From a virus, in IMG/VR virus record IMGVR_UViG_3300047560_000794, positions 1 to 25,379 of that record: a stretch of DNA of 25,379 nucleotides. One strand, written 5' to 3'. The stretch's first letter is position 1, and every line of letters starts with the position of its first letter. The translations under genes and the position numbers were made by a program. This document shows positions 4,247-11,466 of the stretch, piece after piece. Below the pieces are notes generated by a model. It was not told the DNA's origin, made no database searches, and worked only from the letters and a program-made list of their open reading frames with translations.

Positions 4247-4580
4247 CGAGGTCCTCCTCTTTTCGACTGAGGTCGTCTACTATAACATACTTGGCTTCCG
4301 GATCCAATTCACCGTATGCCTCGAGGATCTTACGCACTTCAATCAATCTCTGAATACAGAGATCGACTGTTTTCTGCGATACTGGGTCATTGTAGCCCTC
4401 GCGCAAGTCAGTAAGGACTGCGTCTAGGTTAGTGTCAATAGAGTAGTCTATTTGAACAAGGTCGCCGTTGTCGAGACGCTCTTTGCCACATGGAGGGAAC
4501 AGGAGGTTTGCCACCTGTTCCAATTTTTCTTCTGCTGTTGTTTTGGGTTTCTTACGGATCACTTTAAACATATCGAACAT
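4212..4580 (-). CDS. Hypothetical phage protein (122 aa)
   Basis: A 122-residue acidic protein (MFDMFKVIRKKPKTTAEEKL at the start). The middle includes NGDLVQIDYSIDTNLDAVLT and a helical segment RLIEVRKILEAYG; the end is highly charged (DDLSRKEEDLDEKVQAADRER). AGGGTG precedes the ATG. It follows regA directly, where T4 carries gene 43 (DNA polymerase). I recognise no domain. It overlaps the next gene by 35 bases. Confidence 0.7.
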   Translation of the reverse strand: MFDMFKVIRKKPKTTAEEKLEQVANLLFPPCGKERLDNGDLVQIDYSIDTNLDAVLTDLREGYNDPVSQKTVDLCIQRLIEVRKILEAYGELDPEAKYVIVDDLSRKEEDLDEKVQAADRER

Positions 4581-4588
4581 GCTTCACC

Positions 4589-4990
4589 CTAGCTTTTCTT
4601 ACGACCTATATTGTACTTAGCTTCGAGAGTCCAGCTTCCCTTGTCTTTGTAAGGGATGATCTTGATCTGACTCATTGGAGCTTTAGGTTCTTTAGACACT
4701 TCAGTGTTGACGATCTTGATGAGACCCCACTCTTCGAGTAAGTTAGCGATCGTATTTCTACGACCCTTGTCTTCAGCAGTAAAGTCAGACGGTTTGCCAT
4801 CGAGGGCAAACAGTTCTTTGAAGTGAACGATGTAGTACTTACCCTGCTTATGCAGGATATGGCACGACTGGTACAGTTTCTGGTCTTTTCTAGAGGCGAC
4901 ACCGATACGAGTCAGAGTCTCCTTGATCTTCAGGAAGTCCTCTTCTTCAGCTATCTTCACCTCAACTAACGTATCTAATAAATTAGTCAT
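4589..4990 (-). CDS. regA: RegA translational repressor
   Basis: T4 RegA is an RNA-binding protein that represses translation of many early mRNAs by covering their start region. This 133-residue protein keeps the T4 core in order: EDFLKIKETLTRIGVASRKD, then KLYQSCHILHKQGKYYIVHF (T4 has LYQSCHILQKKGLYYIVHF), KELFALDG, and the helix RRNTIANLLEEWGLIKIV. It is slightly longer than T4 RegA (122 aa), with extra residues at the N-terminus and in the C-terminal third. The ATG directly follows the TAG stop of gene 62, with AGGTGGA as ribosome binding site. Order 45-44-62-regA is as in T4. A TATAAATA box lies 90 bases upstream. Confidence 0.96.
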   Translation of the reverse strand: MTNLLDTLVEVKIAEEEDFLKIKETLTRIGVASRKDQKLYQSCHILHKQGKYYIVHFKELFALDGKPSDFTAEDKGRRNTIANLLEEWGLIKIVNTEVSKEPKAPMSQIKIIPYKDKGSWTLEAKYNIGRKKS

Positions 4991-5458
4991 CTATCCACCT
5001 TTTTCTTCTATTTTTTTTATGGTGTCGAGCTGCTCCTCGGTAAGGATCTTCAGAGCTTGTCTAGCTTTAGTAACGTTGTATTTATAGTGTTCCTGAATTA
5101 GACTTATAAGCTCCTGTTCCTTCTTCAGAGCCCTCTCCATCTTCTTATCTTCCTCTGTCTTCTTCTTGCCAAAGCGTTTTGCTTTACGGACAGAATAAAA
5201 AAGGTAGTGGTAGTGGAGCTTATCCGATAGATGATGATAGATGTTCATCTCATTGACATAGAACAGAGTATCGATGTGCGCGGACAAAGACGTGTTGGTA
5301 CGCCACTGGTTGTACTTATGTTCTAGATTACCATCCAGGCTGAGTGGTTCCTTCTCAACGTTGATCGAGTTCTCATATCGCCAATCATAGGAAGGCTTAA
5401 CGTACTTCTCTTCTGGCTTTTCCTCTTCTCTCTTCTTTCCAGTTACGTCGATAAGCAT
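4991..5458 (-). CDS. 62: Clamp loader small subunit (gp62)
   Basis: gp62 joins four copies of gp44 to form the clamp loader that opens and loads the gp45 ring. Similarity to T4 gp62 is low overall, as usual for this protein, but the central segment YHYLFYSVRKAKRFGKKKTE matches T4 FNYLMAAVPRGKRYGKWAK in pattern. Position between genes 44 and regA is as in T4. At 155 residues it is somewhat shorter than T4 (187). I start at ATG 5456-5458, which overlaps the gene 44 stop (TGATG), implying translational coupling that would help set the 44:62 ratio. Confidence 0.88.
   Translation of the reverse strand: MLIDVTGKKREEEKPEEKYVKPSYDWRYENSINVEKEPLSLDGNLEHKYNQWRTNTSLSAHIDTLFYVNEMNIYHHLSDKLHYHYLFYSVRKAKRFGKKKTEEDKKMERALKKEQELISLIQEHYKYNVTKARQALKILTEEQLDTIKKIEEKGG
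5079..5086 (-). promoter_or_regulatory. TATAAATA box within gene 62
   Basis: An exact late-promoter octamer on the minus strand, inside gene 62 codons for YKYN and about 90 bases upstream of the regA ATG. It could give late regA transcription, but the codons could equally produce it by chance. Confidence 0.3.
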
Positions 5459-6396
5459 CAAGCGAACTCGACGTTGAGCATGACTTCTGCACAGAAGGCA
5501 GCGAAGTTGATCTCAGGATTTGCTGAGAACGCGTTCTGATACTGGTACTTTGCGATGAGAGTGATGAGAGCTGGAACGTATCTAACGTCAAAGTAGTCTG
5601 CAGCGTTCTCATAGAACTCGTTGTAGAGCTGGTTCACATCAGTATCGATGTTGTTCTTTACCCACTTACGAGCTTCGGTGAAGTTCTTGTCCTTCATGAA
5701 AGCTACCAGTTCTTTGATGGTAGTGCTAGTCATGTTTGACAAGATACCAGAGTCGATAGCACCAGTAGCTGAGTAGCGTTGTAGCTCGTTCAGTACACGA
5801 CGCCAGTCGGGGAAGTGCTTCTTGATGACTTCAGCTACGACTGCACGATCAAACGTAATGTTCTCTGTAGTCAAGATCTTCTCTACACGCTTGAAGAACT
5901 GAGCAGCAAGTTTACCAGCAGCAGCCTTAGTAAGCTTGAAGTCAATTACGGAACAACGTGAATGAAGAGGTTCAATGATTCGATTTTTGAAGTTACATGT
6001 GAGGATGAAGCCACAGTTCTTGGAGAATTCTTCCATGAAGTTTCGCAAAGCAGGTTGTGTGCTGTTTGCGTTGAGGTAGTCAGCCTCGTCCAAGATGACA
6101 TACTTTCTACCGCCAGTAAATGACACTGTGGATGCAAAGTTGAGGATTTCATTGCGAAGGGTATCAATATTTCCATTCATAGACCCGTTGATGATGATGT
6201 AGTCACAATCCAGCTGTTCAAGCATGGCACGAGCCACGGTAGTCTTACCGACACCCGCGGTTCCAGATAGGATTAGATTAGGAATGTTCTTCTGATCTAT
6301 AAACTGTTGGAATACTTTCTTCAGTTCATCAGGAAGGATTGTGTCTTCGATAGTCTGCGGACGATACTTCTCTGTCCAGAGGAATTCATTAAGCAT
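5458..6396 (-). CDS. 44: Clamp loader ATPase subunit (gp44)
   Basis: An AAA+ ATPase that uses ATP to load the sliding clamp at primer-template junctions. At 312 residues it is close to T4 gp44 (319). Order of motifs: N-terminal LWTEKYRPQTIED typical of RFC-type loaders, Walker A GTAGVGKTT (residues 45-53), Walker B VILDEADYLN (about 100-109), and the SRC arginine-finger box HSRCSVIDF. The start ATG has GGAG seven bases upstream. A sigma70-like promoter overlapping a terminator lies just upstream, and gene 62 follows with overlap. Confidence 0.97.
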   Translation of the reverse strand: MLNEFLWTEKYRPQTIEDTILPDELKKVFQQFIDQKNIPNLILSGTAGVGKTTVARAMLEQLDCDYIIINGSMNGNIDTLRNEILNFASTVSFTGGRKYVILDEADYLNANSTQPALRNFMEEFSKNCGFILTCNFKNRIIEPLHSRCSVIDFKLTKAAAGKLAAQFFKRVEKILTTENITFDRAVVAEVIKKHFPDWRRVLNELQRYSATGAIDSGILSNMTSTTIKELVAFMKDKNFTEARKWVKNNIDTDVNQLYNEFYENAADYFDVRYVPALITLIAKYQYQNAFSANPEINFAAFCAEVMLNVEFA

Positions 6397-6417
6397 ATCA
6401 CGTCTCCATCATAATGT

Positions 6418-6450
6418 AAAAAGAGGGAAGAGTATATTACCCCTTCCCTC
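6418..6450 (-). terminator. Intrinsic terminator between genes 45 and 44
   Basis: On the minus strand GAGGGAAG (6450-6443) pairs with CTTCCCTC (6430-6423), 12-nt loop, then TTTTT (6422-6418). The loop contains the -10 of the overlapping promoter. It would attenuate read-through from gene 45 into 44. Confidence 0.75.
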
Positions 6451-6462
6451 GAAGTTTGTCAA
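6434..6462 (-). promoter_or_regulatory. Sigma70-like promoter for genes 44-62-regA
   Basis: TTGACA (6457-6462) and TAATAT (6434-6439) with a 17-nt spacer. The TGA of the -35 box is the stop codon of gene 45. The promoter start would lie inside or just after the terminator stem, so transcripts begun here escape termination. Confidence 0.6.
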
Positions 6463-7121
6463 GCGCCGTAAGTAGAGGTGCTTGACACGAGTACCCAGTA
6501 CTCAATCTCTGGATTCTTGAAGTGGGCGATGCCCTTAGAAGAGATGTCCACTTCATAGTCGACGTTCATAAGCTTGATGATGTTCTCGACCTTGAAGATG
6601 ATTCGAAAAGTCTTATCAGTCTCACCGAGGTCGATGTTGAAGACGTTACCGCTTGGATTATCTCCGTCGAGTGCTTGGATCTTGATCTTGCTGCCATCGC
6701 CGACGATTGCGATCTCGGGAAGTTCAAGCACACCAGCAGCACGAATGACTTCCTTGAGGTTCTTATCAGTCAAGCTAAACTTGACATCAACGGAAGGAAG
6801 GACGAGGTCCTTCTCAGGAGCTGCCTTGATAGCAGACTCGTCTGCATAAGTAAAGTTCACGCTCTTGTTTTCGTCGAAGATCTTCACATAGGAGTCGCTG
6901 AACTCAAGGTTAGGCTCGCTCATCAGAGAGACGGTTCCGAGGAACCGAGACAGGTTGTAGACAGCGAATCGCTTCGTGAAGTTATTCGGGACTACTGCCT
7001 TCGCCAAGATGCTCTTGGTAGGAGACATGGTAGTGATGATGTTACCCTCACGGAACAGAATGCATGGACTGATACGCGAGAAGTTGTTCAGTACCGAAGT
7101 AGTCTTTGTATCGAGTTTCAT
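6459..7121 (-). CDS. 45: Sliding clamp (gp45)
   Basis: A ring-shaped processivity factor for the DNA polymerase and, with gp55, the coactivator of late transcription. At 220 residues it matches T4 gp45 (228). N-terminus MKLDTKTTSVLNNFSRISPC parallels T4 MKLSKDTTALLKNFATINSG. The pattern YNLSRFLGTVSLMSEPNLEF parallels T4 YDLNGFLGILSLVNDDAEI. I start at the ATG 7119-7121, with AAAGGA upstream, rather than at an in-frame GTG six codons earlier. It follows the glycosyltransferase gene by 14 bases and ends at a terminator. Confidence 0.96.
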   Translation of the reverse strand: MKLDTKTTSVLNNFSRISPCILFREGNIITTMSPTKSILAKAVVPNNFTKRFAVYNLSRFLGTVSLMSEPNLEFSDSYVKIFDENKSVNFTYADESAIKAAPEKDLVLPSVDVKFSLTDKNLKEVIRAAGVLELPEIAIVGDGSKIKIQALDGDNPSGNVFNIDLGETDKTFRIIFKVENIIKLMNVDYEVDISSKGIAHFKNPEIEYWVLVSSTSTYGA

Positions 7122-7135
7122 TATGTAGTTTCCTT

Positions 7136-7987
7136 TCACTTACGCTTTTTAATTGCATCTGGATCTGCTGTAGCAGAAGCACCGATTGCGGCCAAGTCTG
7201 ACAGAGATCCACCGAAGATATAGCTGCCGACATGTTGCAACTTCATCCATGGGCAGAACCATGTCTTGATTCCTGCCTCTTGTGCTTTTTGGCAGAACCA
7301 ATAGTCTTCAGACAGATAACGCTCGGACTTCGGATCGATCTCAGCCTGGAAAAACTGCATGATCTTACGTGAGCCGTCGAAGTGTTCTGTACGAACGTGA
7401 TCTGGCTTGTACATGTATTGATCTTTATAAGTGTCGAAGAACTTCTGCATGGCTTGCTTAGTCACCATCATGAAGCCCGTGCCGATCTCAAGAACTTCAC
7501 AGGGTTCACCGATCGGGATAGAAGTAGTGCCGTTCTTTGGGTTGAAGACGAAATCACCAACGAACTTTTCAAGGACGTTAGGATCTTTATCAGCAAAACC
7601 CTTGTCGACTGCGGTCTTGATCTTTTCCCATGAGATACACTTCTTAGGATAAGGGCCACCGATGATCTCGTACTTCTCAGCGTCTTGAATCTGCAGAGCC
7701 ATCATAGCGATGACGTCTTGTGGATTGAAGCCGATGTCAGAGTCGATGAACATCATGTGATGTGCTTCAGAGCGCATGAACTCGTCGCAGCAATAGTTAC
7801 GTGCACGAGTGATCAGAGACTCATTGAAGAGATAGTAGAATTGGAGAGCGATGCCATACTGAGTACAGATGGCAGACAAGTCTGCACAAGACTTAGCAAA
7901 CATACCAGCACACTGACCACCATACATCGGTGTAGCTACGAAGAGCTTGTGCTGTCTTAACTTTTCAACGTCAATCTTAATTTCCAT
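7136..7987 (-). CDS. GT-A type glycosyltransferase-like protein
   Basis: A 283-residue protein of a family common in cyanophage-type T4-like phages. Features in order: LFVATPMYGGQCAGMFAKSC (11-34 region), NESLITRARNYCCDEFMRS, the nucleotide-sugar binding DxD motif in MFIDSDIGF (D82, D84), GGPYPKK, VGDFVFN, EVLEIGTGFMM, then LSEDYWFCQ and WMKLQHVGSY. The ED and H residues near the end are typical acceptor-side and metal residues of GT-A enzymes. The sugar donor and acceptor are unknown. Modified DNA is one candidate acceptor given the dCMP hydroxymethylase in this window; a cell-surface or virion acceptor is another. AAGGATG precedes the ATG. Confidence 0.85.
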   Translation of the reverse strand: MEIKIDVEKLRQHKLFVATPMYGGQCAGMFAKSCADLSAICTQYGIALQFYYLFNESLITRARNYCCDEFMRSEAHHMMFIDSDIGFNPQDVIAMMALQIQDAEKYEIIGGPYPKKCISWEKIKTAVDKGFADKDPNVLEKFVGDFVFNPKNGTTSIPIGEPCEVLEIGTGFMMVTKQAMQKFFDTYKDQYMYKPDHVRTEHFDGSRKIMQFFQAEIDPKSERYLSEDYWFCQKAQEAGIKTWFCPWMKLQHVGSYIFGGSLSDLAAIGASATADPDAIKKRK

Positions 7988-7993
7988 GAAATA

Positions 7994-8290
7994 TCATCCT
8001 TTATCGTTATTGTACTGGGTGTCATGAACGTGTAGTTGAATGATAGCGTAATGAATGACTTTCATCAAGTCCTTACGCCAATCCTCGGGCGTTCCTTTTT
8101 TACCATAGCGTTGAGAGTACTTCATCACGTTACCAATACAGAAACCTGTACCATGACCGGAATCGATGATGAACTCTGTAGCTTGAAACTTATTACGCGA
8201 ATAATGCTCGCCATAAGTTGCCGCTATGTATGCGAAGATCTCGTTGATATATTCGTCTTCTTTATACTTATACGAACTTTCGTCCTGCAT
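7994..8290 (-). CDS. DUF3310-type phage protein
   Basis: A 98-residue protein matching the DUF3310 pattern: an N-terminal YKYKEDEYINEIFAYI helix, GEHYS, then GTGFCIGNVMKYSQRYGKKG (about residues 47-66), and the helix DLMKVIHYAIIQLH. DUF3310 proteins are frequent in phages and often labelled nucleotide kinase, but I see no P-loop here, so I do not accept that label. A link to nucleotide metabolism is plausible from its location after the modification genes. The ATG has GGAG five bases upstream and it lies between the methyltransferase and glycosyltransferase genes. Confidence 0.82.
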   Translation of the reverse strand: MQDESSYKYKEDEYINEIFAYIAATYGEHYSRNKFQATEFIIDSGHGTGFCIGNVMKYSQRYGKKGTPEDWRKDLMKVIHYAIIQLHVHDTQYNNDKG

Positions 8291-8306
8291 TTAACTCCAT
8301 GACCAA

Positions 8307-9506
8307 TTATGCAAAAAATTCTTCCAAGTTTGCGGACTCATTAGCATACTCAACGCTCTGAGTATGATTGTACTGATAAACAAGATCTTTACCGATCCAG
8401 TCTCTCTTGCCTTCCAAGACTGCTTTAACTTCTGAAGCCATGTCCATAGCAGTCTGAACTGGAACGTTCTGACAAATATGATTGACGCTCTTTCTAGGAT
8501 TCAACAAGATATAGTCTTCTGGCATACCCATGATTGTCAGAGCTTCACGATAAGTGATGTATCTATCTTCATGAGGATGAGTAGTCATCATAGGATAGTG
8601 GCCTACGAATGCGCCGATATAGTCTTTCGGCACGATCGTTCCGCGCCTCATTATATTACCACCACTTTCGAGCTTTGTAAACATCCTATCGCACTTTTCT
8701 ACTTCTTTTTCGAAGCCTTCTTTCTTCATCCACTCACCTACCTGTTTGTAAGTATGGCCGTGGAACTCGATCAGGCTCTTGGCATCTAAGTATCGAACTG
8801 CAATGTCAGAAGTATCCAGTTTGTCAAAGTGTTCACGATGAGTGATTCCACCGTGTACGACTTCGAGCAAATAACGATAGTACGGATCGTCTGTTGGCTT
8901 CTTCTTGTTGATGGGTTCCATCATGGTATTGGACTTAGAAGCACCAAAGATCACGTCTTCGATCTTTGTGTAGTCTCGATTGAAGTACTTGAGAAGAGGA
9001 ACTCTGTCACCCTTCCAGAAGAAGTAGAACGTACGCTCTCTTACTTGTGGAACGCCGTGCAGCAAACTCTTGGTACGATACAGTGTCATCGTGTATCCGT
9101 TCTCTTTGCCGATGGCAATCAGTTGTTCTCTGATCGGCTTACCGACTTTGCCTGCCAATGCTGGCGCGTTCTCACCCCAGAATACTTCTGGTCGCATCTC
9201 ACCGAGAACGTACTTGGCTGTCTCGATCATCCAACGATTGTTTTGATTGTGCTCACCGTACTCCATAGAGAACATAGACAAACCAGCACACGGACAGACC
9301 GAAGATACGACGTCTACATGATGCGGGTGTTTCTGATCTTTATCTAGGAGATAGTACGGGACTTCGTTGTCCCAATAGTTGAGAAGGTGTGATTCGTTAG
9401 CAGAGAAGGGTGAATAAGAGACGATGTATTCTGGTCTTGTACCGAATACTTTAGTCGAAGCGATGGCTTCGCCGCCGATCAGCGGAATGATAGTCGCGTG
9501 TTTCAT
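8307..9506 (-). CDS. C5-cytosine DNA methyltransferase
   Basis: Transfers methyl groups from AdoMet to C5 of cytosine, unless repurposed. Motifs in the 399 residues: a variant motif I region PLIGGEAIASTKVFG (8-22); motif IV with catalytic Cys in SVCPCAGLSMFS (P72-C73); motif VI WGENAP (110-115); motif VIII GVPQVRERTFYFFW (151-164); motif IX region RYITYREALTIMGMPEDYIL; motif X-like NHICQNVPVQTA. Motif II lacks the usual acidic residue (IVSYSPFSANESHL). Its ATGA overlaps the SGNH gene stop, and a TATAAATA late box lies at 9541-9548. Methylation and the phage's own 5-hydroxymethylcytosine compete for the same carbon, so its real substrate is an open question. Confidence 0.87.
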   Translation of the reverse strand: MKHATIIPLIGGEAIASTKVFGTRPEYIVSYSPFSANESHLLNYWDNEVPYYLLDKDQKHPHHVDVVSSVCPCAGLSMFSMEYGEHNQNNRWMIETAKYVLGEMRPEVFWGENAPALAGKVGKPIREQLIAIGKENGYTMTLYRTKSLLHGVPQVRERTFYFFWKGDRVPLLKYFNRDYTKIEDVIFGASKSNTMMEPINKKKPTDDPYYRYLLEVVHGGITHREHFDKLDTSDIAVRYLDAKSLIEFHGHTYKQVGEWMKKEGFEKEVEKCDRMFTKLESGGNIMRRGTIVPKDYIGAFVGHYPMMTTHPHEDRYITYREALTIMGMPEDYILLNPRKSVNHICQNVPVQTAMDMASEVKAVLEGKRDWIGKDLVYQYNHTQSVEYANESANLEEFFA

Positions 9507-10594
9507 AAAAAAGCCTCAAGAGTAGCATGTTGTACTCCTTTATTTATAGGAGCAGTCAGGCCATTCCATTCCCATCCTTGCCAATGTGGATAGAACTCAC
9601 GAGAAAGATGTACAGACTGCGGCTTCTCCATGTATTTGAAGTCAAGCTCGCCGATAGCGTTAGTCAATTCATCCACCCACTCGAACACGTGCACATTATC
9701 GTGTTCAGCAGTCTGAGCCAGTAGTTCTTGTTTGAAGAAGCGACGGATCTTATCTCTCTCGATACGAGTACCAAAGAACGGCGTCTTTTCATACCAGCCG
9801 GTCTTAGGAATATGTCGCTTCTCGTTCTCAATTGGAAGAAGTTCATATAGAGTTACTTGTGCACCATAATGATCTGCAACTTCTTTGGCTTGTTTGACAT
9901 ACTCTGTCACGATGTCGATCACTGCTTGTTGAGGATCTGACTGTCGAAGTAGATGATGACGTACGTCGATGTTACCAAAGTAGAACTCAATGTTATTGAA
10001 CTTAGCATCAGTTGGTTTGATGAACGACATAAGTCCCATCTTAAGAGCACCATGAAGTGTCTTAAACGGTACAGAGTAGTTGACCCATCCTGGACGATAC
10101 ATGCAAATTGCATGAGAGTCACCGATGGCTATGTTAGGATACAATCTAATGAGATTAGGATCGACCACTTCTGCAGTCTGTTCCATTCTCTTGATGTTGT
10201 CCCAATCTACCTGATTCCAGCGTGGATCGATTTCTTTATTCTTAGAAGAAGCTAGATCTGCTTTATGCTTCAGTTGATCGTAGTAGTCTGGAAACGGAAT
10301 AACCAACGAGTAAACTTTACCTTTGAACTTAGAGAAGTTCAGAAAATTGTCAACATGTGGAAACTCTTTGAGACCACCAAAGAGATTAAGATGTCCTGAC
10401 CAATCATTACCATGATATACGTACATCTCATCAAAAGTATTATGATCTTCCACATAACGCTCCAACGACATGTTGATGTAGATGTCTTTGCCTGCTTGCT
10501 TTAGCTGATCGGCATAGATCACGCCCTGAGCAGCGCGATGACTACTCAGGTTCTTAGCAATGGGAATGAAAGGTGCTGTAAGTACTGCTGTCAT
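9503..10594 (-). CDS. SGNH/GDSL-hydrolase-like protein
   Basis: A 363-residue protein. Residues about 150-360 show the SGNH pattern: block I NIAIGDSHAICMY with the nucleophile Ser160, a block III-like FYFGNIDVRHHLL with Asn, and a block V-like SVHLSREFY supplying His. SGNH enzymes hydrolyse or transfer acyl groups. The N-terminal 150 residues (with DEMYVYHGNDWSGHLNLFGG) have no family I know. It lies between the PLP-enzyme and methyltransferase genes with ATGA overlaps at both ends, so it is probably part of the same pathway; acylating or deacylating a modified base or a cell-wall or capsule role are options. Fold call moderate, function unknown. Confidence 0.62.
   Translation of the reverse strand: MTAVLTAPFIPIAKNLSSHRAAQGVIYADQLKQAGKDIYINMSLERYVEDHNTFDEMYVYHGNDWSGHLNLFGGLKEFPHVDNFLNFSKFKGKVYSLVIPFPDYYDQLKHKADLASSKNKEIDPRWNQVDWDNIKRMEQTAEVVDPNLIRLYPNIAIGDSHAICMYRPGWVNYSVPFKTLHGALKMGLMSFIKPTDAKFNNIEFYFGNIDVRHHLLRQSDPQQAVIDIVTEYVKQAKEVADHYGAQVTLYELLPIENEKRHIPKTGWYEKTPFFGTRIERDKIRRFFKQELLAQTAEHDNVHVFEWVDELTNAIGELDFKYMEKPQSVHLSREFYPHWQGWEWNGLTAPINKGVQHATLEAFL
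9541..9548 (-). promoter_or_regulatory. Late promoter box upstream of the methyltransferase gene
   Basis: An exact TATAAATA on the minus strand, within the last codons of the SGNH gene and 35 bases before the methyltransferase ATG. It would let the methyltransferase be made late and independently of the rest of the operon. Confidence 0.5.
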
Positions 10595-11466
10595 AGAAAC
10601 TTGTCCCAGTCTCGATAAGAGTCTATTCTATCATAAATCGTTTCATCTTGTAACTGCGGTTCTGTACCAACGTTCCACATCAAGATGTTCTTGCCTGTAT
10701 TCTTGGGGATATACTTCCATACTTTCCCATCATAAGTTGGAACAGACGGGAACGGAGGTAAGTTCTCTGGCTTTTCTGGAGTAGTGAACGGCAACGGTTC
10801 TGAGATAACATTACCTCTACCGAGTTCACCCTCTTTGAGATTGCGTGCTACAGCTATACAGTGAAACTTAGCCTTTGGCCATGCGATCTGAAGTGCGCGA
10901 GATAGTACACCAGTTGAGATAGCCACATACACTTCATCTGGTGGATCGATCTTAGATGCTGCATGTACGATGCCTGCGGTGGCGAGTTCATGTTTAAGAC
11001 CAAGTGGAACAAAGAAGGCGTCGTTCTTCTCTGCCCATGCCATAGCTTTCATGTTCAAGATGGGCATAGCTGCAATGCGCTCGAAGATCACTTCTGCGCC
11101 GCGCTCGATGCAACATGCTTGATGAAGAGACACACGCTTCGAAGAAGGCATGAACAGAGTGACCTTTTTATTATGTCGCTTAGCTACATCGAGGATCGAA
11201 ACACCTGCCAGACCGGTGCGAGGTTGTGAATACACGATCCGATCGTAGTTGGTCTTGGATGCAAGAAGATCGCCAGCACGTGTCTTCGTACCTACGATCA
11301 AGTCGTCACGTACTACTCTGACTCCCTCGTGCTCGATAACCACAGGATCTGGATTGTATGGAGTCCAACCCTCTGTCATAGCGAGATAGTACTCGCGTGC
11401 GGCTTCGTATCCGTATACACCAACGTCTTTGTTGATGCCGTCTATTACATGATTATTGTGCGCCAT
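10591..11466 (-). CDS. Fold-type-II PLP-dependent enzyme
   Basis: A 291-residue protein resembling ACC deaminase, D-cysteine desulfhydrase and related beta-family PLP enzymes. VVRDDLIVGTKTRAGDLLAS (51-70) corresponds to the family pattern K-x-D-x...G-N-K-x-R-K, making K61 the probable Schiff-base lysine. DRIVYSQPRTGLAGVSILDV and KVTLFMPSS follow like the substrate-loop and Rossmann-like strand. VAISTGVLSRAL could hold the cofactor phosphate. PLP enzymes of phages have been tied to processing of amino-acid-derived adducts on modified thymines, so a role in tailoring a modified cytosine is a reasonable but untested idea. It overlaps its upstream gene by 14 bases and the SGNH gene by ATGA. Confidence 0.68.
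   Translation of the reverse strand: MAHNNHVIDGINKDVGVYGYEAAREYYLAMTEGWTPYNPDPVVIEHEGVRVVRDDLIVGTKTRAGDLLASKTNYDRIVYSQPRTGLAGVSILDVAKRHNKKVTLFMPSSKRVSLHQACCIERGAEVIFERIAAMPILNMKAMAWAEKNDAFFVPLGLKHELATAGIVHAASKIDPPDEVYVAISTGVLSRALQIAWPKAKFHCIAVARNLKEGELGRGNVISEPLPFTTPEKPENLPPFPSVPTYDGKVWKYIPKNTGKNILMWNVGTEPQLQDETIYDRIDSYRDWDKFL

Noticed and set aside
6522-7223. Plus-strand open frame of 233 codons
   Set aside because: It is antisense to gene 45 and the glycosyltransferase 3' end. No ribosome binding site or known family; a mirror of the coding strand's codon pattern.
7994-8290. Nucleotide kinase label for the DUF3310 protein
   Set aside because: No Walker A motif or kinase fold signature is visible; the label is often copied in databases.
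8829-9347. Plus-strand open frame of 172 codons
   Set aside because: Antisense to the conserved methyltransferase gene; no supporting signal.
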